Below the pieces are notes generated by a model. The model was given only the letters and a program-made list of their open reading frames with translations. It did no database searches and was not told the DNA's origin. Positions 18,203 to 27,365 of a stretch of DNA of 64,000 nucleotides are shown here, piece by piece. How positions within the stretch are numbered: position 1 is the stretch's first letter; each line of letters starts with the position of its first letter. The stretch comes from Rubrivivax sp. Its GTDB lineage: Bacteria > Pseudomonadota > Gammaproteobacteria > Burkholderiales > Burkholderiaceae_C. The translations under genes and the position numbers were made by a program. The DNA lies in contig JADJHR010000011.1 in the NCBI GenBank assembly GCA_016707445.1, forward strand, positions 1 through 64,000, written 5' to 3'.

Positions 18203-19498
18203 CTAGCGTGGCCGCAGAGACGACAGTTTGCCCGCCAGGCCCGGTGGCAGCCGGTACCAGCCCGGTCCGAAATCCTGACAACGGCCTTGAAAGCCTGCTG
18301 AACTGCACAGTTCCCAGCGGCCGGCATGCACTTCGATGGCAACGCTGCGGTCGTTGAAGCCGAGGTTGCGCAGGTTGTCCACCGCGCCTTCGACCAGCAC
18401 CGATCGACCGCGGAAGTTGTCGTCGTCGTGCAGGGTCACGGCACCCGTGTTGGCCAGCGGCTGGTCACCGCGGCCGGACAACGGGCGTGCCGACGACACC
18501 GCGTCGTTGAGGTTGCGGCTCAGGTCGTATCGGCCTGGGCCGAGCACGAGACATTCGCCGCCGAAGTCGATGTGACGGCAGACCTGCCAGCGGCCGCGAA
18601 AGACCTCGACCGACGAGGCGCGATCGTTGAAATCAAACTCGACGAAGTTCCGTGCTGCCCCCACCAGCGGCAACTCGCGTCCACCAAAACGGGCGTTCTC
18701 GTAGAACACGATGGCGGGCCTGGCGCCGGCCCAGGGGCGCGAGCCCGGGCGGTCAAGGCCGGGGCGGTTCGGTTGCAGCACCGGCGGGAACACCGCCGGC
18801 GGGGGTGACCCTGCCATGCCGGGCCCCAGCGGGCGCAGCGACGACAGACGGTCGCGCAGGTCGGGGCCCAAGGGGTAGCGGCCCGGGCCGTAGCGCAGGC
18901 ATTGACCGCTGAAGCCGCCATCCGAGCACAGCTCCCAGGTGCCGGCCAGTACCTCGATGTGCGTGGCACTGTCGTTGAAGGCGCGGCTGGCCAGGTTGCG
19001 CTCGGCGTCGTACAGCAGCAGCTCTTGTCCCGCATATTGCTGCCCATACAGCACGATGGCCACCTGCCCCGGCGCCACGCTGGGCCGCTGCGGTGTTGGC
19101 CGCTGCGGCGTGGGAAACGGCAGCGGTGGCGGCGGTGCCGGCGGCCGCATCACGCCAGTCTGGGCGGGCCGCAGCGAGCGCAGGCGTTCGTCCAGCCCGC
19201 CCGGCAGCCGGGCATAGCGGCCTGGCCCCAACGTGATGCAGACGCCGCGAAACTGCACCTGCCCGCACAGCTCCCAGCTGCCGCGGTGGATGATCAACGA
19301 CGAGACCTGGTTGCGCGCGCCATAGGCCCCGAGGTCGGCAGCGGCGGCGTCCAGCCCCAGGCGCGAGCCGCGAAAGTCCGGCTGCCCGTACAGCTCGATC
19401 TCCTGCGCCAGGGCGGCCGTGCTGGCCAGGGTCGAGGCGATCAGCAACCAACGCGCATGCTTGCGGATCAGGGCCATGGTCGAACGGATCAGGGTCAT
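18203..19498 (-). CDS. Exported protein with four beta/gamma-crystallin domains
   Basis: 431 residues. The ATG at 19498 follows GAGGAG closely and gives a signal peptide (KHARWLLIASTLASTAALAQE). Four domains of about 80 residues follow, at roughly 25-105, 135-215, 250-330 and 345-431, joined by Pro-rich linkers. Each has two Greek-key motifs with the recurring pattern YGQ..F.G, WELC....F.G.C..LGPGRY and a closing SLRP. Calcium-site signatures of the type (N/D)(N/D)xx(S/T)S occur in NDRASS and NDAVSS, and degenerate forms in the others. Crystallin-like bacterial proteins are often secreted calcium binders. It converges with the FAD oxidoreductase gene across 45 bases and is probably transcribed alone. 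Confidence 0.85.
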   Translation of the reverse strand: MTLIRSTMALIRKHARWLLIASTLASTAALAQEIELYGQPDFRGSRLGLDAAAADLGAYGARNQVSSLIIHRGSWELCGQVQFRGVCITLGPGRYARLPGGLDERLRSLRPAQTGVMRPPAPPPPLPFPTPQRPTPQRPSVAPGQVAIVLYGQQYAGQELLLYDAERNLASRAFNDSATHIEVLAGTWELCSDGGFSGQCLRYGPGRYPLGPDLRDRLSSLRPLGPGMAGSPPPAVFPPVLQPNRPGLDRPGSRPWAGARPAIVFYENARFGGRELPLVGAARNFVEFDFNDRASSVEVFRGRWQVCRHIDFGGECLVLGPGRYDLSRNLNDAVSSARPLSGRGDQPLANTGAVTLHDDDNFRGRSVLVEGAVDNLRNLGFNDRSVAIEVHAGRWELCSSAGFQGRCQDFGPGWYRLPPGLAGKLSSLRPR

Positions 19499-19615
19499 CA
19501 GGTTCTCCTCGAGTTCAACTTCAACGCACGAAGCCGCTGATTGGCGCACGGTCCCTGCAAAATCGTTCGTGACGCGGTGCAAGGGGCTGGCGCTGCAAGG
19601 GGCGTTCAGGGGCGT

Positions 19616-20674
19616 TCAGGCTTGCGGGCCGCCCTCGTCCATCCACGATTCCAGCAGCATGTAGCCCACGGCCAGCACCACCGGGCCGACGAAGATGCCG
19701 ACCAGGCCGAAGGCCAGCAGGCCGCCGATCACGCCGGCAAAGATCAGCAGCAACGGCAGGTCAGCACCCAATCGAATCAGGGCCGGGCGCAGCACGTTGT
19801 CCATCAGCGTGATGACCACCGCGCAGATCAGCAGGAAGACGCCCCAGCCAATCTGGCCCTGGTAGAAGACCCAGATCACGGCCGGCACCAGCACCGGCGA
19901 CGGGCCCACCTGCGCGATGCACAGCATGAACATCAGTGCGCTCAGCAGCCCGGCAAAGGGCACGTCGACGATGGCCAGCGCAATGCCGCCGAGCACCGAT
20001 TGCACCAGCGCCGTCACACCCACACCCAGCGCCACGCCCCGGATCGCATCGCCCGCCAACTTCACCGTGGACGCGCCGCGGTCACCGGCCAGACGCTGCG
20101 CGAAGCGACGCACCTGGTCTGCAGCCTCCTCGCCGCTGGCGTACAGGATGGCCGCGATCGCCACCGCCATCACGAACTGCAGCAGCAGAAAGCCGATGCC
20201 ACCGACTTCGCCAACGAACCACTTGGTCAGGTTGCCGGCGTAGGGCGTCAGGCGCTGCAGCATGCCGTCGATGCCCGAGCCGACGGCCTGCTCCCACAGC
20301 GACGCCAGCTTGCCGCCCACCATCGGCAGCGCCAGCAGCCAGGCCGGCGGCGTGCTGCTCAGGCGGTAGCTGGTGGCCAGCTTGGTCCAGACCACGATCT
20401 GGTCGGCGTTCTGCACGATGGTGGTGATGGCCAGCACCAACGGCACCATGAACAGCAGCAGCAGCAGCAGCGTCATCATCAGCACCGCCAGCCAGCGGCG
20501 GCCGCCGACCCAGCGCTGCACGCGCAGCATCAGCGGCCAGGTGGCCACCACGACCATCGTGGCCCAGATGGTCGGGCCCAGAAAGGGCCGCAGCACCCAC
20601 AGCGAGGTCGCCACCAGCAGCGCCAGGGCCAGCACGGCAAAGGTGATCCGGGTGAGGTCGTTGCCGGCGTTCAT
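19616..20674 (-). CDS. AI-2E/PerM-family membrane transporter (YdiK-like)
   Basis: 352 residues with about eight hydrophobic segments: two at the N-terminus (ITFAVLALALLVATSLWVL), one near 65-90 (LMMTLLLLLLFMVPLVLAI), then a soluble amphipathic region, then a C-terminal cluster ending VGIFVGPVVLAVGYMLLESW. The signature region DNVLRPALIRLGADLPLLLI and GLVGIFVGP are characteristic of the PerM/TqsA family (DUF20). Members export small molecules, and the substrate of this branch is not established. It starts with an ATG that overlaps the end of a possible small upstream frame. Confidence 0.85.
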   Translation of the reverse strand: MNAGNDLTRITFAVLALALLVATSLWVLRPFLGPTIWATMVVVATWPLMLRVQRWVGGRRWLAVLMMTLLLLLLFMVPLVLAITTIVQNADQIVVWTKLATSYRLSSTPPAWLLALPMVGGKLASLWEQAVGSGIDGMLQRLTPYAGNLTKWFVGEVGGIGFLLLQFVMAVAIAAILYASGEEAADQVRRFAQRLAGDRGASTVKLAGDAIRGVALGVGVTALVQSVLGGIALAIVDVPFAGLLSALMFMLCIAQVGPSPVLVPAVIWVFYQGQIGWGVFLLICAVVITLMDNVLRPALIRLGADLPLLLIFAGVIGGLLAFGLVGIFVGPVVLAVGYMLLESWMDEGGPQA

Positions 20675-20862
20675 GGTTGCGATCTATCTCGGTTTTCGAC
20701 GGAGGGCTCGACGGCGGCGGCCAGCCCGATCGTCGCCAGGCTTTCAACCGGCAGTAGGGAACGAATCATCGTCAGTGCGCTGCGTGGCGAAAACCCGTCG
20801 GCCAGCCACAGGCGGCGGGCGCGAAGGCGGGGAATGAGGCCGGCAAGCATACCCGCCAGCAC
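20671..20862 (-). CDS. Possible small protein upstream of the permease
   Basis: A 63-codon frame whose stop overlaps the ATG of the permease gene (ATGA). That arrangement would suit translational coupling. The sequence (LWLADGFSPRSALTMIRSLLPVES) is not recognised, there is no membrane segment or signal peptide, and other frames are open too in this GC-rich DNA. It may be real or a chance frame. Confidence 0.25.
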   Translation of the reverse strand: MLAGMLAGLIPRLRARRLWLADGFSPRSALTMIRSLLPVESLATIGLAAAVEPSVENRDRSQP

Positions 20863-21150
20863 GACTGCGACCCACAGTGCCCCTTGCCCGGCGCCCGATG
20901 CCCGCTTGACCTGCAGTGTGATGGCGAACTTGGGTGGCAGTCAGGGTGCAGCCCCAAGTTGTGCTCGGGCCGTTTGCAGAGTGCACCAGGTCAGTGGCGC
21001 TGCCGCTCGCCAGGCACAAACAGCGCACTGGACTGTTTGCGATTGACTCGCTTGCCGCCGGGCACGACGCGAAGTCGTTGTTGACGGCTGAGGCCCCGCG
21101 GCCGGCCCCGGTAGGATCGCTGCAACACCTTGCGTCCGGTGCCAACTGAG

Positions 21151-21753
21151 ATGTTGCGACTGCCACCCCTCGAGGTCGAGACCGCCCGGCTGGTCATTCG
21201 CCCGTCCGATCCGGGCTCGGCAGCCGAACTGCGACTGCTGTTGGCCGACCCGCGCGTTGCCGAGCCCTACTTCGGCTGCTCGAACCCCACAGAACGCCGG
21301 GCCCAAGCCCGGCCCTGGGTCCAGAGCGAGCATGACTGGACGCAGCGGTCGCTGCTGACGCTGTCGGTTCGTGCACGGGCGGCGGGGATGCTGGTTGGGG
21401 CCGTGCGTTTCGACCACGGCCGGCTCAGCTACCTGGTGAATCCACGGTACTGGCGTCAGGGCTACGGTGCCGAGATGGTCCGCGCCTGTTGCCTGTGCGC
21501 GCAGCGCGATCTGGGACTGGATGAACTGCACGCCAACGTGATTCGCGAGAACTTCGGATCGCGGCGCATTCTGGAGGGCGCCGGTTTTGTGTTCGCCGGA
21601 TTGATGCCCCGCGATGAACAGGGTCACTCGAGCGCAGTGACCATCCTGCGCTACCTGCTGCATGCCCGCGCCGCAGCCGTCTCGACCGCGCAGGCGACCG
21701 GCGGCGCGGTAATTTGCACACCCGGCCCTGCAAACGGGCTACCGCTGCTCTGA
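21151..21753 (+). CDS. GNAT-family N-acetyltransferase (RimJ/RimL-like)
   Basis: 200 residues from the ATG at 21151. A TTG seven codons upstream is possible, but the ATG fits the family opening LEVETARLVIRP. The acetyl-CoA region reads SYLVNPRYWRQGYGAEMVRA (motif A, Q/RxxGxG/A), followed by LGLDELHANVIRENFGSRRILEGAGF, the usual motif B of RimJ/RimL-type enzymes that acetylate amino groups of proteins or small molecules. The substrate is unknown. It is divergent from the permease and not clearly in an operon. Confidence 0.8.
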   Translation: MLRLPPLEVETARLVIRPSDPGSAAELRLLLADPRVAEPYFGCSNPTERRAQARPWVQSEHDWTQRSLLTLSVRARAAGMLVGAVRFDHGRLSYLVNPRYWRQGYGAEMVRACCLCAQRDLGLDELHANVIRENFGSRRILEGAGFVFAGLMPRDEQGHSSAVTILRYLLHARAAAVSTAQATGGAVICTPGPANGLPLL

Positions 21754-21843
21754 AACGCCTATGCTCGTCCGGCGGTCTTCCCGGACGATCAGGTGGGCTG
21801 CGACGTATTGGATCGACTCTTCAAACGAACCGGAACATCGGAC

Positions 21844-22362
21844 ATGCAGCAACCTGGCGCGGACGGTCTATTCGACATCGGATTCGGCGTGGACATCGCC
21901 ATCTCAAACGGTGGTCAGAAGAAGAGAAAGCCGAAGAAGAAGAAGCCCCAGGCGAAACCTCTGAAGAAGTCCTACCAGAGCTTTGCGTGGACCAAAGGTG
22001 CCACGGCTCTGAGCGCAATGAACCCCAGCACGCAGCAGCTCATCGCCGACATCTTCGCCGGCAACGCCGGCGCGACGCCGTTCTTCAACCATGGCTACGA
22101 CAAGGATCCGGAAACCCGGGGCAGCATCTCCGGAACCGCCTTTGTGTCGATTTACTACCAGCCGGCGTCTGCCAACGAAGACACGATCAGCAACCAAGGC
22201 CTGTTGTCTGGGCGGCGCAGACTGGCGGTCAAGATCGTCAAGTGCAGCTACCCGGACGAGACGGAGGTCTACGCCTTCTACACCACCAACCACCCTCAAA
22301 AGAAGCCCGGCCTCCCGGACAACTCGTACGGCATCTTCACGCCGGTCGACATGAGTCGGTAG
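21844..22362 (+). CDS. Hypothetical protein with a lysine-rich N-terminal segment
   Basis: 172 residues from the ATG at 21844. An earlier ATG or GTG in frame is possible, but the upstream part is less protein-like. Residues 24-43 form a strongly basic run (KKRKPKKKKPQAKPLKKS), followed by a globular part with GATPFFNHGYDKDPETRGS, FVSIYYQPAS and DNSYGIFTPVDMS. There is no signal peptide, membrane segment or enzyme motif that I recognise. The basic run could bind nucleic acid. It lies 91 bases after the acetyltransferase, on the same strand. Confidence 0.55.
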   Translation: MQQPGADGLFDIGFGVDIAISNGGQKKRKPKKKKPQAKPLKKSYQSFAWTKGATALSAMNPSTQQLIADIFAGNAGATPFFNHGYDKDPETRGSISGTAFVSIYYQPASANEDTISNQGLLSGRRRLAVKIVKCSYPDETEVYAFYTTNHPQKKPGLPDNSYGIFTPVDMSR

Positions 22363-22579
22363 CTGGCGGCGGGTGCCATTCAGGCACCTCGCCGTCACCG
22401 TGTGTCGCGTGACCCTCGCGCGCAACGGGCAGTGCAAAGCCGGCTGGGTGGACGCGCAGACCGGCGACAACGAGCGCATCTACTTCCTTGTGCCGCCGGC
22501 GGGCTGGGGCCGGAGATGCCGTACCGATGCGGCGAGGCATGATGACGCGGCGGCGTGCCGGCTGCCTATCATTGCGCCC

Positions 22580-23476
22580 ATGCCCACCAGTCTGGAAGGC
22601 CGGCTCGTCGTCGCGATTTCATCGCGCGCGCTGTTCGACTTCGAGGACGAGAACCAGATCTTCGAGTCCGCCGACGACCACGCCTACATGCAGCTGCAGC
22701 TGCAGCGGCTGGAGCAGCCGGCGCGGCCCGGCGTGGCCTTCTCGCTGGTGCACAAGCTGCTGGCCTTCAACGACGGCGGCGACGCCCGCGTGGAGGTGGT
22801 GATCCTGTCGCGCAACGATCCGGTGTCGGGCATGCGTGTGTTTCGCTCCTGCCAGCACTACGGGCTGCCGGTCGAGCGGGGTGTGTTCACGCGCGGTCAG
22901 AGCCCCTGGCGCTATCTGAAGCCCCTGGCGGCCAACCTGTTCCTGTCGACCAACGAGGCCGACGTGCGCTCGGCGCTGGGCGCCGGGGTGCCGGCAGCGC
23001 GCGTGTTCCCGCACAGCGCACGCGCGTCGGACGCGCACCCGAGCGAGGTGCGCATCGCCTTCGACGGCGACGCGGTGCTGTTCTCCGACGAGGCCGAGCA
23101 GGTGTTCCAGCGCGAGGGCCTGTCGGCCTTCCAGAGCCATGAGCGCGAGCACTCCACGCGGCCGCTGGCGGCAGGGCCGTTCAAGCCGCTGCTGCAGGCG
23201 CTGCACAGGCTGCAGCAGGCGCAGCACAGCGGCATGCGCGTGCGCACCGCGCTCGTCACCGCGCGCAGCGCGCCGTCGCACGAACGCGCCATCCGAACCC
23301 TGATGGCCTGGCGCATCGAGGTCGACGAGGCCATGTTCCTGGGCGGCCTGCCCAAGGGTGAATTCCTGCGCGAGTTCGAACCCGACTTCTTCTTCGACGA
23401 CCAGACCGGCCATGTTGAACATGCGGCGGGACATGTGCCGGCCGGGCATGTGGCTGCCGGGGTCAGCAACCCATGA
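22580..23476 (+). CDS. Cytosolic 5'-nucleotidase
   Basis: 298 residues of the 5'-nucleotidase family related to eukaryotic NT5C1. I take the ATG at 22580. Longer in-frame readings run into poorly supported sequence. Family features: VAISSRALFDFEDENQIFE at the start, the long middle block EVVILSRNDPVSGMRVFRS, IAFDGDAVLFSDEAEQVF (the HAD-type aspartates) and FLGGLPKGEFLREFEPDFFFDDQ near the end. The enzyme dephosphorylates nucleoside monophosphates. The last codons (GHVEHAAGHVPAGHV) vary in such proteins. The stop overlaps the ATG of the lipoprotein that follows. Confidence 0.85.
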   Translation: MPTSLEGRLVVAISSRALFDFEDENQIFESADDHAYMQLQLQRLEQPARPGVAFSLVHKLLAFNDGGDARVEVVILSRNDPVSGMRVFRSCQHYGLPVERGVFTRGQSPWRYLKPLAANLFLSTNEADVRSALGAGVPAARVFPHSARASDAHPSEVRIAFDGDAVLFSDEAEQVFQREGLSAFQSHEREHSTRPLAAGPFKPLLQALHRLQQAQHSGMRVRTALVTARSAPSHERAIRTLMAWRIEVDEAMFLGGLPKGEFLREFEPDFFFDDQTGHVEHAAGHVPAGHVAAGVSNP

Positions 23477-23883
23477 AAAGCCTTGCAACCGCCTTGATCC
23501 TGAGCCTGAGCGTCGGCTTGATGGCCTGCCAGGCCCAGGGGTCGGCCAGCGCCGCAGCGGGCCCCGGCGATGTTGCCGCCGAAGCGCAACTGCTTGAGCG
23601 GCTGCGCACCGAGATCGGCAGCGCGCCCTGCACCAGCGACGCGCAATGCCGCACGCTGGGGGTCGGTGCCAAGGCCTGCGGCGGCCCGGCCGCGTGGTGG
23701 CCCTGGTCGGACGCCAACACGCGCGCCGACCGGCTGCAGGCCTGGGCGCTCGAACTCGACCAGCTGCAGCGCGAACGCCTGGCGCGCTCGGGTCAGTTGT
23801 CCAACTGCATGGTCGTGCCTGACCCCGGCGCGCGCTGCGTGGCCCGGCGCTGTGTGCTGAACGATCGCGCCAGCGCGCGTTGA
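23473..23883 (+). CDS. Small cysteine-rich lipoprotein
   Basis: 136 residues. The signal peptide ends in a lipobox (LSVGLMAC, lipidated Cys near residue 19). The mature part has a conserved-looking cysteine pattern: CTSDAQCRTLGVGAKACGGP, then SNCMVVPDPGARC and RRCVLND. This spacing occurs in small exported proteins of Burkholderiales with no assigned function, and the paired cysteines probably form disulfides in the periplasm. It is coupled to the nucleotidase by an ATGA overlap and converges with the plpD gene seven bases later. Confidence 0.65.
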   Translation: MKSLATALILSLSVGLMACQAQGSASAAAGPGDVAAEAQLLERLRTEIGSAPCTSDAQCRTLGVGAKACGGPAAWWPWSDANTRADRLQAWALELDQLQRERLARSGQLSNCMVVPDPGARCVARRCVLNDRASAR

Positions 23884-23890
23884 GGGTGGC

Positions 23891-26084
23891 TCAAGGCGAG
23901 CCGATGAACAGGTAGGCGTTGAGCACGCCGTTGAGCGAATGCGCAGCGCCCAGGGCACACCGGGCCGATCGGCGTGTCGCCGCCGATGTACAGCGACAGC
24001 GAGCGCAGCCAGCCGGTATGCCGCGTCGGCACGAACGGCGCGCCGATGCGCGCCACCTCCAGCGCCGAGCCGATGCGCAGATCGCCGCGCAGGCCCAGCG
24101 GCAACGTGCCGATCACGCGTTCGGCGCGCAGCTGGGCGTAGCGCATCGAGTCGCCCGCGACCTGGTTTTCGGAATAGGCCGACAGGTTGAGAAAGCCCCC
24201 CAGTGAGGCACCGTCGTAGACCGGCAGGTTGCCGCGCGGCGACCCGGTCCAGGCCAGCCGGCTGCCGATCACCCAGGGCTGCAGTGGCCAGGTGACGCGC
24301 CAGTCGACGCTGCCACGCAGGTAGTCGGGGCCGGGCCCGCTGTTGTCGGCCAGCACGGTACGCAGTGACCAGCCGTCGGTGGGGAAGAAGCGCCGGTTCA
24401 TGCGGTCCAGTTCGAGCTGGGCGACCAGGCCGTGGTGGCGCGCGCGCTCGGCGCCGAACACCGGCAGCCCCGTGCTCAGCTGCGGCTGCCAGCGCGTGGC
24501 ATGCCAGCCCAGCCGCAGCTGCCCCAGCGTGCCGACGTTCAGGCCGGTGTCGAACCTGATCGACGAGCGTTCGATCACGTACTCTGCGATGCGGTCGTCG
24601 CCGGCGAACAGGTCCAGCCGCTGGCGCCGGTAGCCCAGCGACGCGTCGACAAACCAGGGCGAGGTGACGCCGATCGGCTGCAACCACTCGCCACTGACGC
24701 CGTTGGTGTTGCCCAGCTCACCCACCGCCAGCAGCTGGCCACCCCAGTGGTTGATCCAGGTCCTGTGCCAGGCCGCGCGCAGCGAGTAGCTGGCGCCCTG
24801 GCTCAGCGTGCTGCTCAGGGCCAGGCCCAGGCGCAGGTACTCGGGGCCCCAGCGTTTCTCGATCGGGGTAATGCGCAGCAGGTTGCCGCTGCCCTGGGCG
24901 ACCAGGCTGTAGTCCACGCCTTCGAAGTCGCCGTCGCCGAACACACGTACCAGGTCGCGCGCCAGCCGCGAGGTGTCCAGCGTCTGGCCGGTTTGCTGGC
25001 GCAGCTGGCCGCGGATGATGTCGGCCGGCACCCGCTGCAGACCGGCGATCTCGATGCTGTCCACCCTGGGCGGCAGGCGCGAGGTCTGTACGAAACGCTG
25101 CTGCCAGGCCGCATAGTCCGCGGGCGGCAACGACAGCTCGGCCAGCCGCGGCGCCAGCGCCTGGGCGGCAGCGCGGCCACGGTCGGCGGCTTCGGCATGA
25201 CGCTCGAAGTCACTGGCACCAATGCCGTCGAGCACGGGGCGCAGGTAGATGTCGCGCGGGCCCAGCATGGCAATCGACCGCGTGACGTTCTGTTCGGTCA
25301 GGATGTTGACCATCTGTGCGGTCACCGACAGCAGCGATCCCACCTCGTCGGCCTTCAGCAGCGGTGTGCCCACGTTGACGGCGATCACCACGTCGGGGTG
25401 GCAGAGATCGCGCACCTCGGCCACCGGCAGGTTGTCGACCAGGCCGCCGTCGACCAGCTTGCGGCCGTCGATGTCGGCCGGCGCCAGCAGGCCCGGCACC
25501 GACATGCTGGCGCGCATCGCCTGCGTCAGCGGGCCCGAGCGGAACACCACGCGCGCGCCACTGCCGATGTCGGTGGCGATCAAGGCCACCGGCAGTGCCA
25601 GCTGCGCCAGGTCGGGCTCGCCGAGGTCGGCACGCACCAGCTGGTTGAAGAACAGCTTGAGCTTCTGTCCGGCCACCACGCCGGGCGGAGCAGTCAGTCC
25701 CTGGGCGGTGAGGCCGATTTCGCTGCCCGGCAGGAAGCGCTGCACGATCTGCTTGTTGCGCAGGCTGAGCTCACGGTAGTCTGGGCTGTCGATGAAGAGG
25801 TCGGCCCAGTCGGCCACGGTCAGCTCGCCGCGCATGCGCTCGGGGCTGACGCCGGCGGCCCACGCGCCGGCCACCAGCGCGCCCATGCTGGTGCCGGCCA
25901 CGCAGTCCACCGGCACACGCAGTTGTTCCAGCACCTCCAGCACACCGATGTGCGCCGCGCCGCGTGCGCCACCGCCGCCGAGCACCAGCCCGATGCGCGG
26001 CGCCTGGGCAGCCAGCGCGACGGACAGCGATGAGCCGAGCAGTACCGCCGACAGCCAACGAACGAAGGGGAGCGACAGCATCAT
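23891..26084 (-). CDS. plpD: Patatin-like autotransporter (PlpD, type Vd), frameshift in the last beta-strands
   Basis: About 730 residues. A signal peptide (FVRWLSAVLLGSSLSVALAAQ) precedes a patatin phospholipase domain with the oxyanion loop GLVLGGGGARG, the nucleophile GTSMGA (GxSxG) and the catalytic Asp in DGGLVDNLP. A POTRA-like domain (near 320-390) follows, then a C-terminal 16-strand barrel of the surface-antigen type (residues about 400 to the end). This is the layout of PlpD type Vd autotransporters, which secrete a lipase through their own barrel. Near 23958 the frame slips. The expected ending LNGVLNAYLFIGSP then TGA at 23891 is in another frame, while the original frame runs on to 23793 through unrelated residues. 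I report the corrected end. Confidence 0.8.
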
Positions 26085-26123
26085 GGGCGCGCATTGTCGA
26101 CGCGCGCCCGGTCGCCCTCGGGT

Positions 26124-27119
26124 TCAGTGCGTGAAGCCGATCGGCTGGCGACGGCCACCGGCCTCGGGCAGGTCACGTTGTTCGATGCTGCTGCGGCGGT
26201 CGAGCCGGGCGTTGCCGAAGGCCGTCATCCAGGCGCGGCGCATCTCGCGCGGTGCCAGTTGCGCAAACTGCTCGAGCACGGCCTCGGGCGGGTCGGGCTC
26301 GAACTGGCGGCCCCAGTCGTGCTGGCTGCGGATCGAGCGGTACAGGCGCAGCGCGATCGCGCGTGCCGCGTCGCGGTCGGGGGCCTGCACCTCGAACACG
26401 TTCATGCGGTTGAGGATGGGGTCGGGGATCGCGCGCTCGTCGTTGGCGGTGGCCACCCAGATCACCTGGCTGGCGTCGATCGGCACCTCGGCGAATTCGT
26501 CGGTGAAGGCCTGCGCGGTGTCGTGTTCGAGCAGGCTGTACAGCGCGCCCAGCGGGTCGTAGGCATGTTCGCCGCGCGCCTTGTCGATCTCGTCGACCAC
26601 CATCACCGGGTTGGCGTACTGGCCGTCGACCAGGGTCTCGAAGACCTTGCCGGGCCGCGCGCCCTTCCACTGCGACGAGGCGCCGCTGAGCACCCAGCCG
26701 GCGGTCAGGCTGCTCATCGAGATGAAGCCCAGCCCGGTCCCCAGCAGCTGCGCCACCTCGCGTGCGAAATGCGTCTTGCCGATGCCCGGCGGGCCCAGCA
26801 GCAGCATTGGCGTAATCTCCAGTGCGTCGCAGCTGTCGTGGCACAGCGCCAGCTGGCGCCGCACCTCGTCCAGCACCTCGGCGAAGTTGGGCAGGTCGTC
26901 GTACAGGTGGTCCATCGCCGGCAGCCCCGAGGGCTTGACCTGGAAGCGCTCGGCGCCTCTTTCCAGCATGCGTTCGTAGGTGGCGCGCAGCGTTTCGTGT
27001 TCACGCTGCGGCAGCTTGTCCAGGCGCTTCTCGACATCACCCACGCGGTACACGCTGCGCATGCTGGCGATCGGCAGGCGGCCGTTCGAGAAGGGGACCA
27101 GACCGTTGCTGTGGCTCAT
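26124..27119 (-). CDS. AAA+ ATPase, Lon-type ATPase core without protease
   Basis: 331 residues from the ATG at 27119. Upstream in-frame codons lack family character. The Walker A is LLLGPPGIGKTHF, the Walker B VMVVDEIDKARG, sensor 1 VIWVATANDE and an arginine-finger region ILNRMNVFEV. The ATPase core resembles that of Lon (ALYSLLEHD, DPLGALY), but no Ser/Lys protease domain is present. A remodelling or chaperone role is inferred, and the target is unknown. It is 39 bases upstream of plpD on the same strand, and a GC-rich palindromic patch separates it from gspF. Confidence 0.75.
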   Translation of the reverse strand: MSHSNGLVPFSNGRLPIASMRSVYRVGDVEKRLDKLPQREHETLRATYERMLERGAERFQVKPSGLPAMDHLYDDLPNFAEVLDEVRRQLALCHDSCDALEITPMLLLGPPGIGKTHFAREVAQLLGTGLGFISMSSLTAGWVLSGASSQWKGARPGKVFETLVDGQYANPVMVVDEIDKARGEHAYDPLGALYSLLEHDTAQAFTDEFAEVPIDASQVIWVATANDERAIPDPILNRMNVFEVQAPDRDAARAIALRLYRSIRSQHDWGRQFEPDPPEAVLEQFAQLAPREMRRAWMTAFGNARLDRRSSIEQRDLPEAGGRRQPIGFTH

Positions 27120-27324
27120 GCAAGGCACTCCTGGGGCGCGTTGACCATTCAAGCAAAGACTGCCACAAGCACAAGCCCGAACAACACCCGGGTCGCCCCG
27201 CATTTACAGGCTTTGTGCACAGCGTCGCCAGCCCGTCGCGGGCCGAGGCGTTGGCAGCCATGAGCGGCGATTGCCAACAACCAGCACACGCTGCGGGTCC
27301 GGCTCCACCGGTCCGCCAGCGCTG

Positions 27325-27365
27325 CCCCCTGGGGGGGGCGGCGGCCGCAGGCCGCTTCGGGGGAT
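27325..27365. repeat. GC-rich palindromic patch after gspF
   Basis: CCCCCTGGGGG is followed by a perfect six-pair stem (GCGGCC-GCA-GGCCGC at 27341-27355) and CTTCGGGGG. It sits directly downstream of the gspF stop on the minus strand and could act in transcription termination or mRNA 3' protection. No T-run follows, so a standard intrinsic terminator is unlikely. Confidence 0.4.

Noticed and set aside
19541..21046. 501-codon plus-strand frame opposite the PerM-type permease
   Set aside because: The minus-strand gene has clear membrane segments and family motifs. The plus frame is His/Gln-rich shadow.
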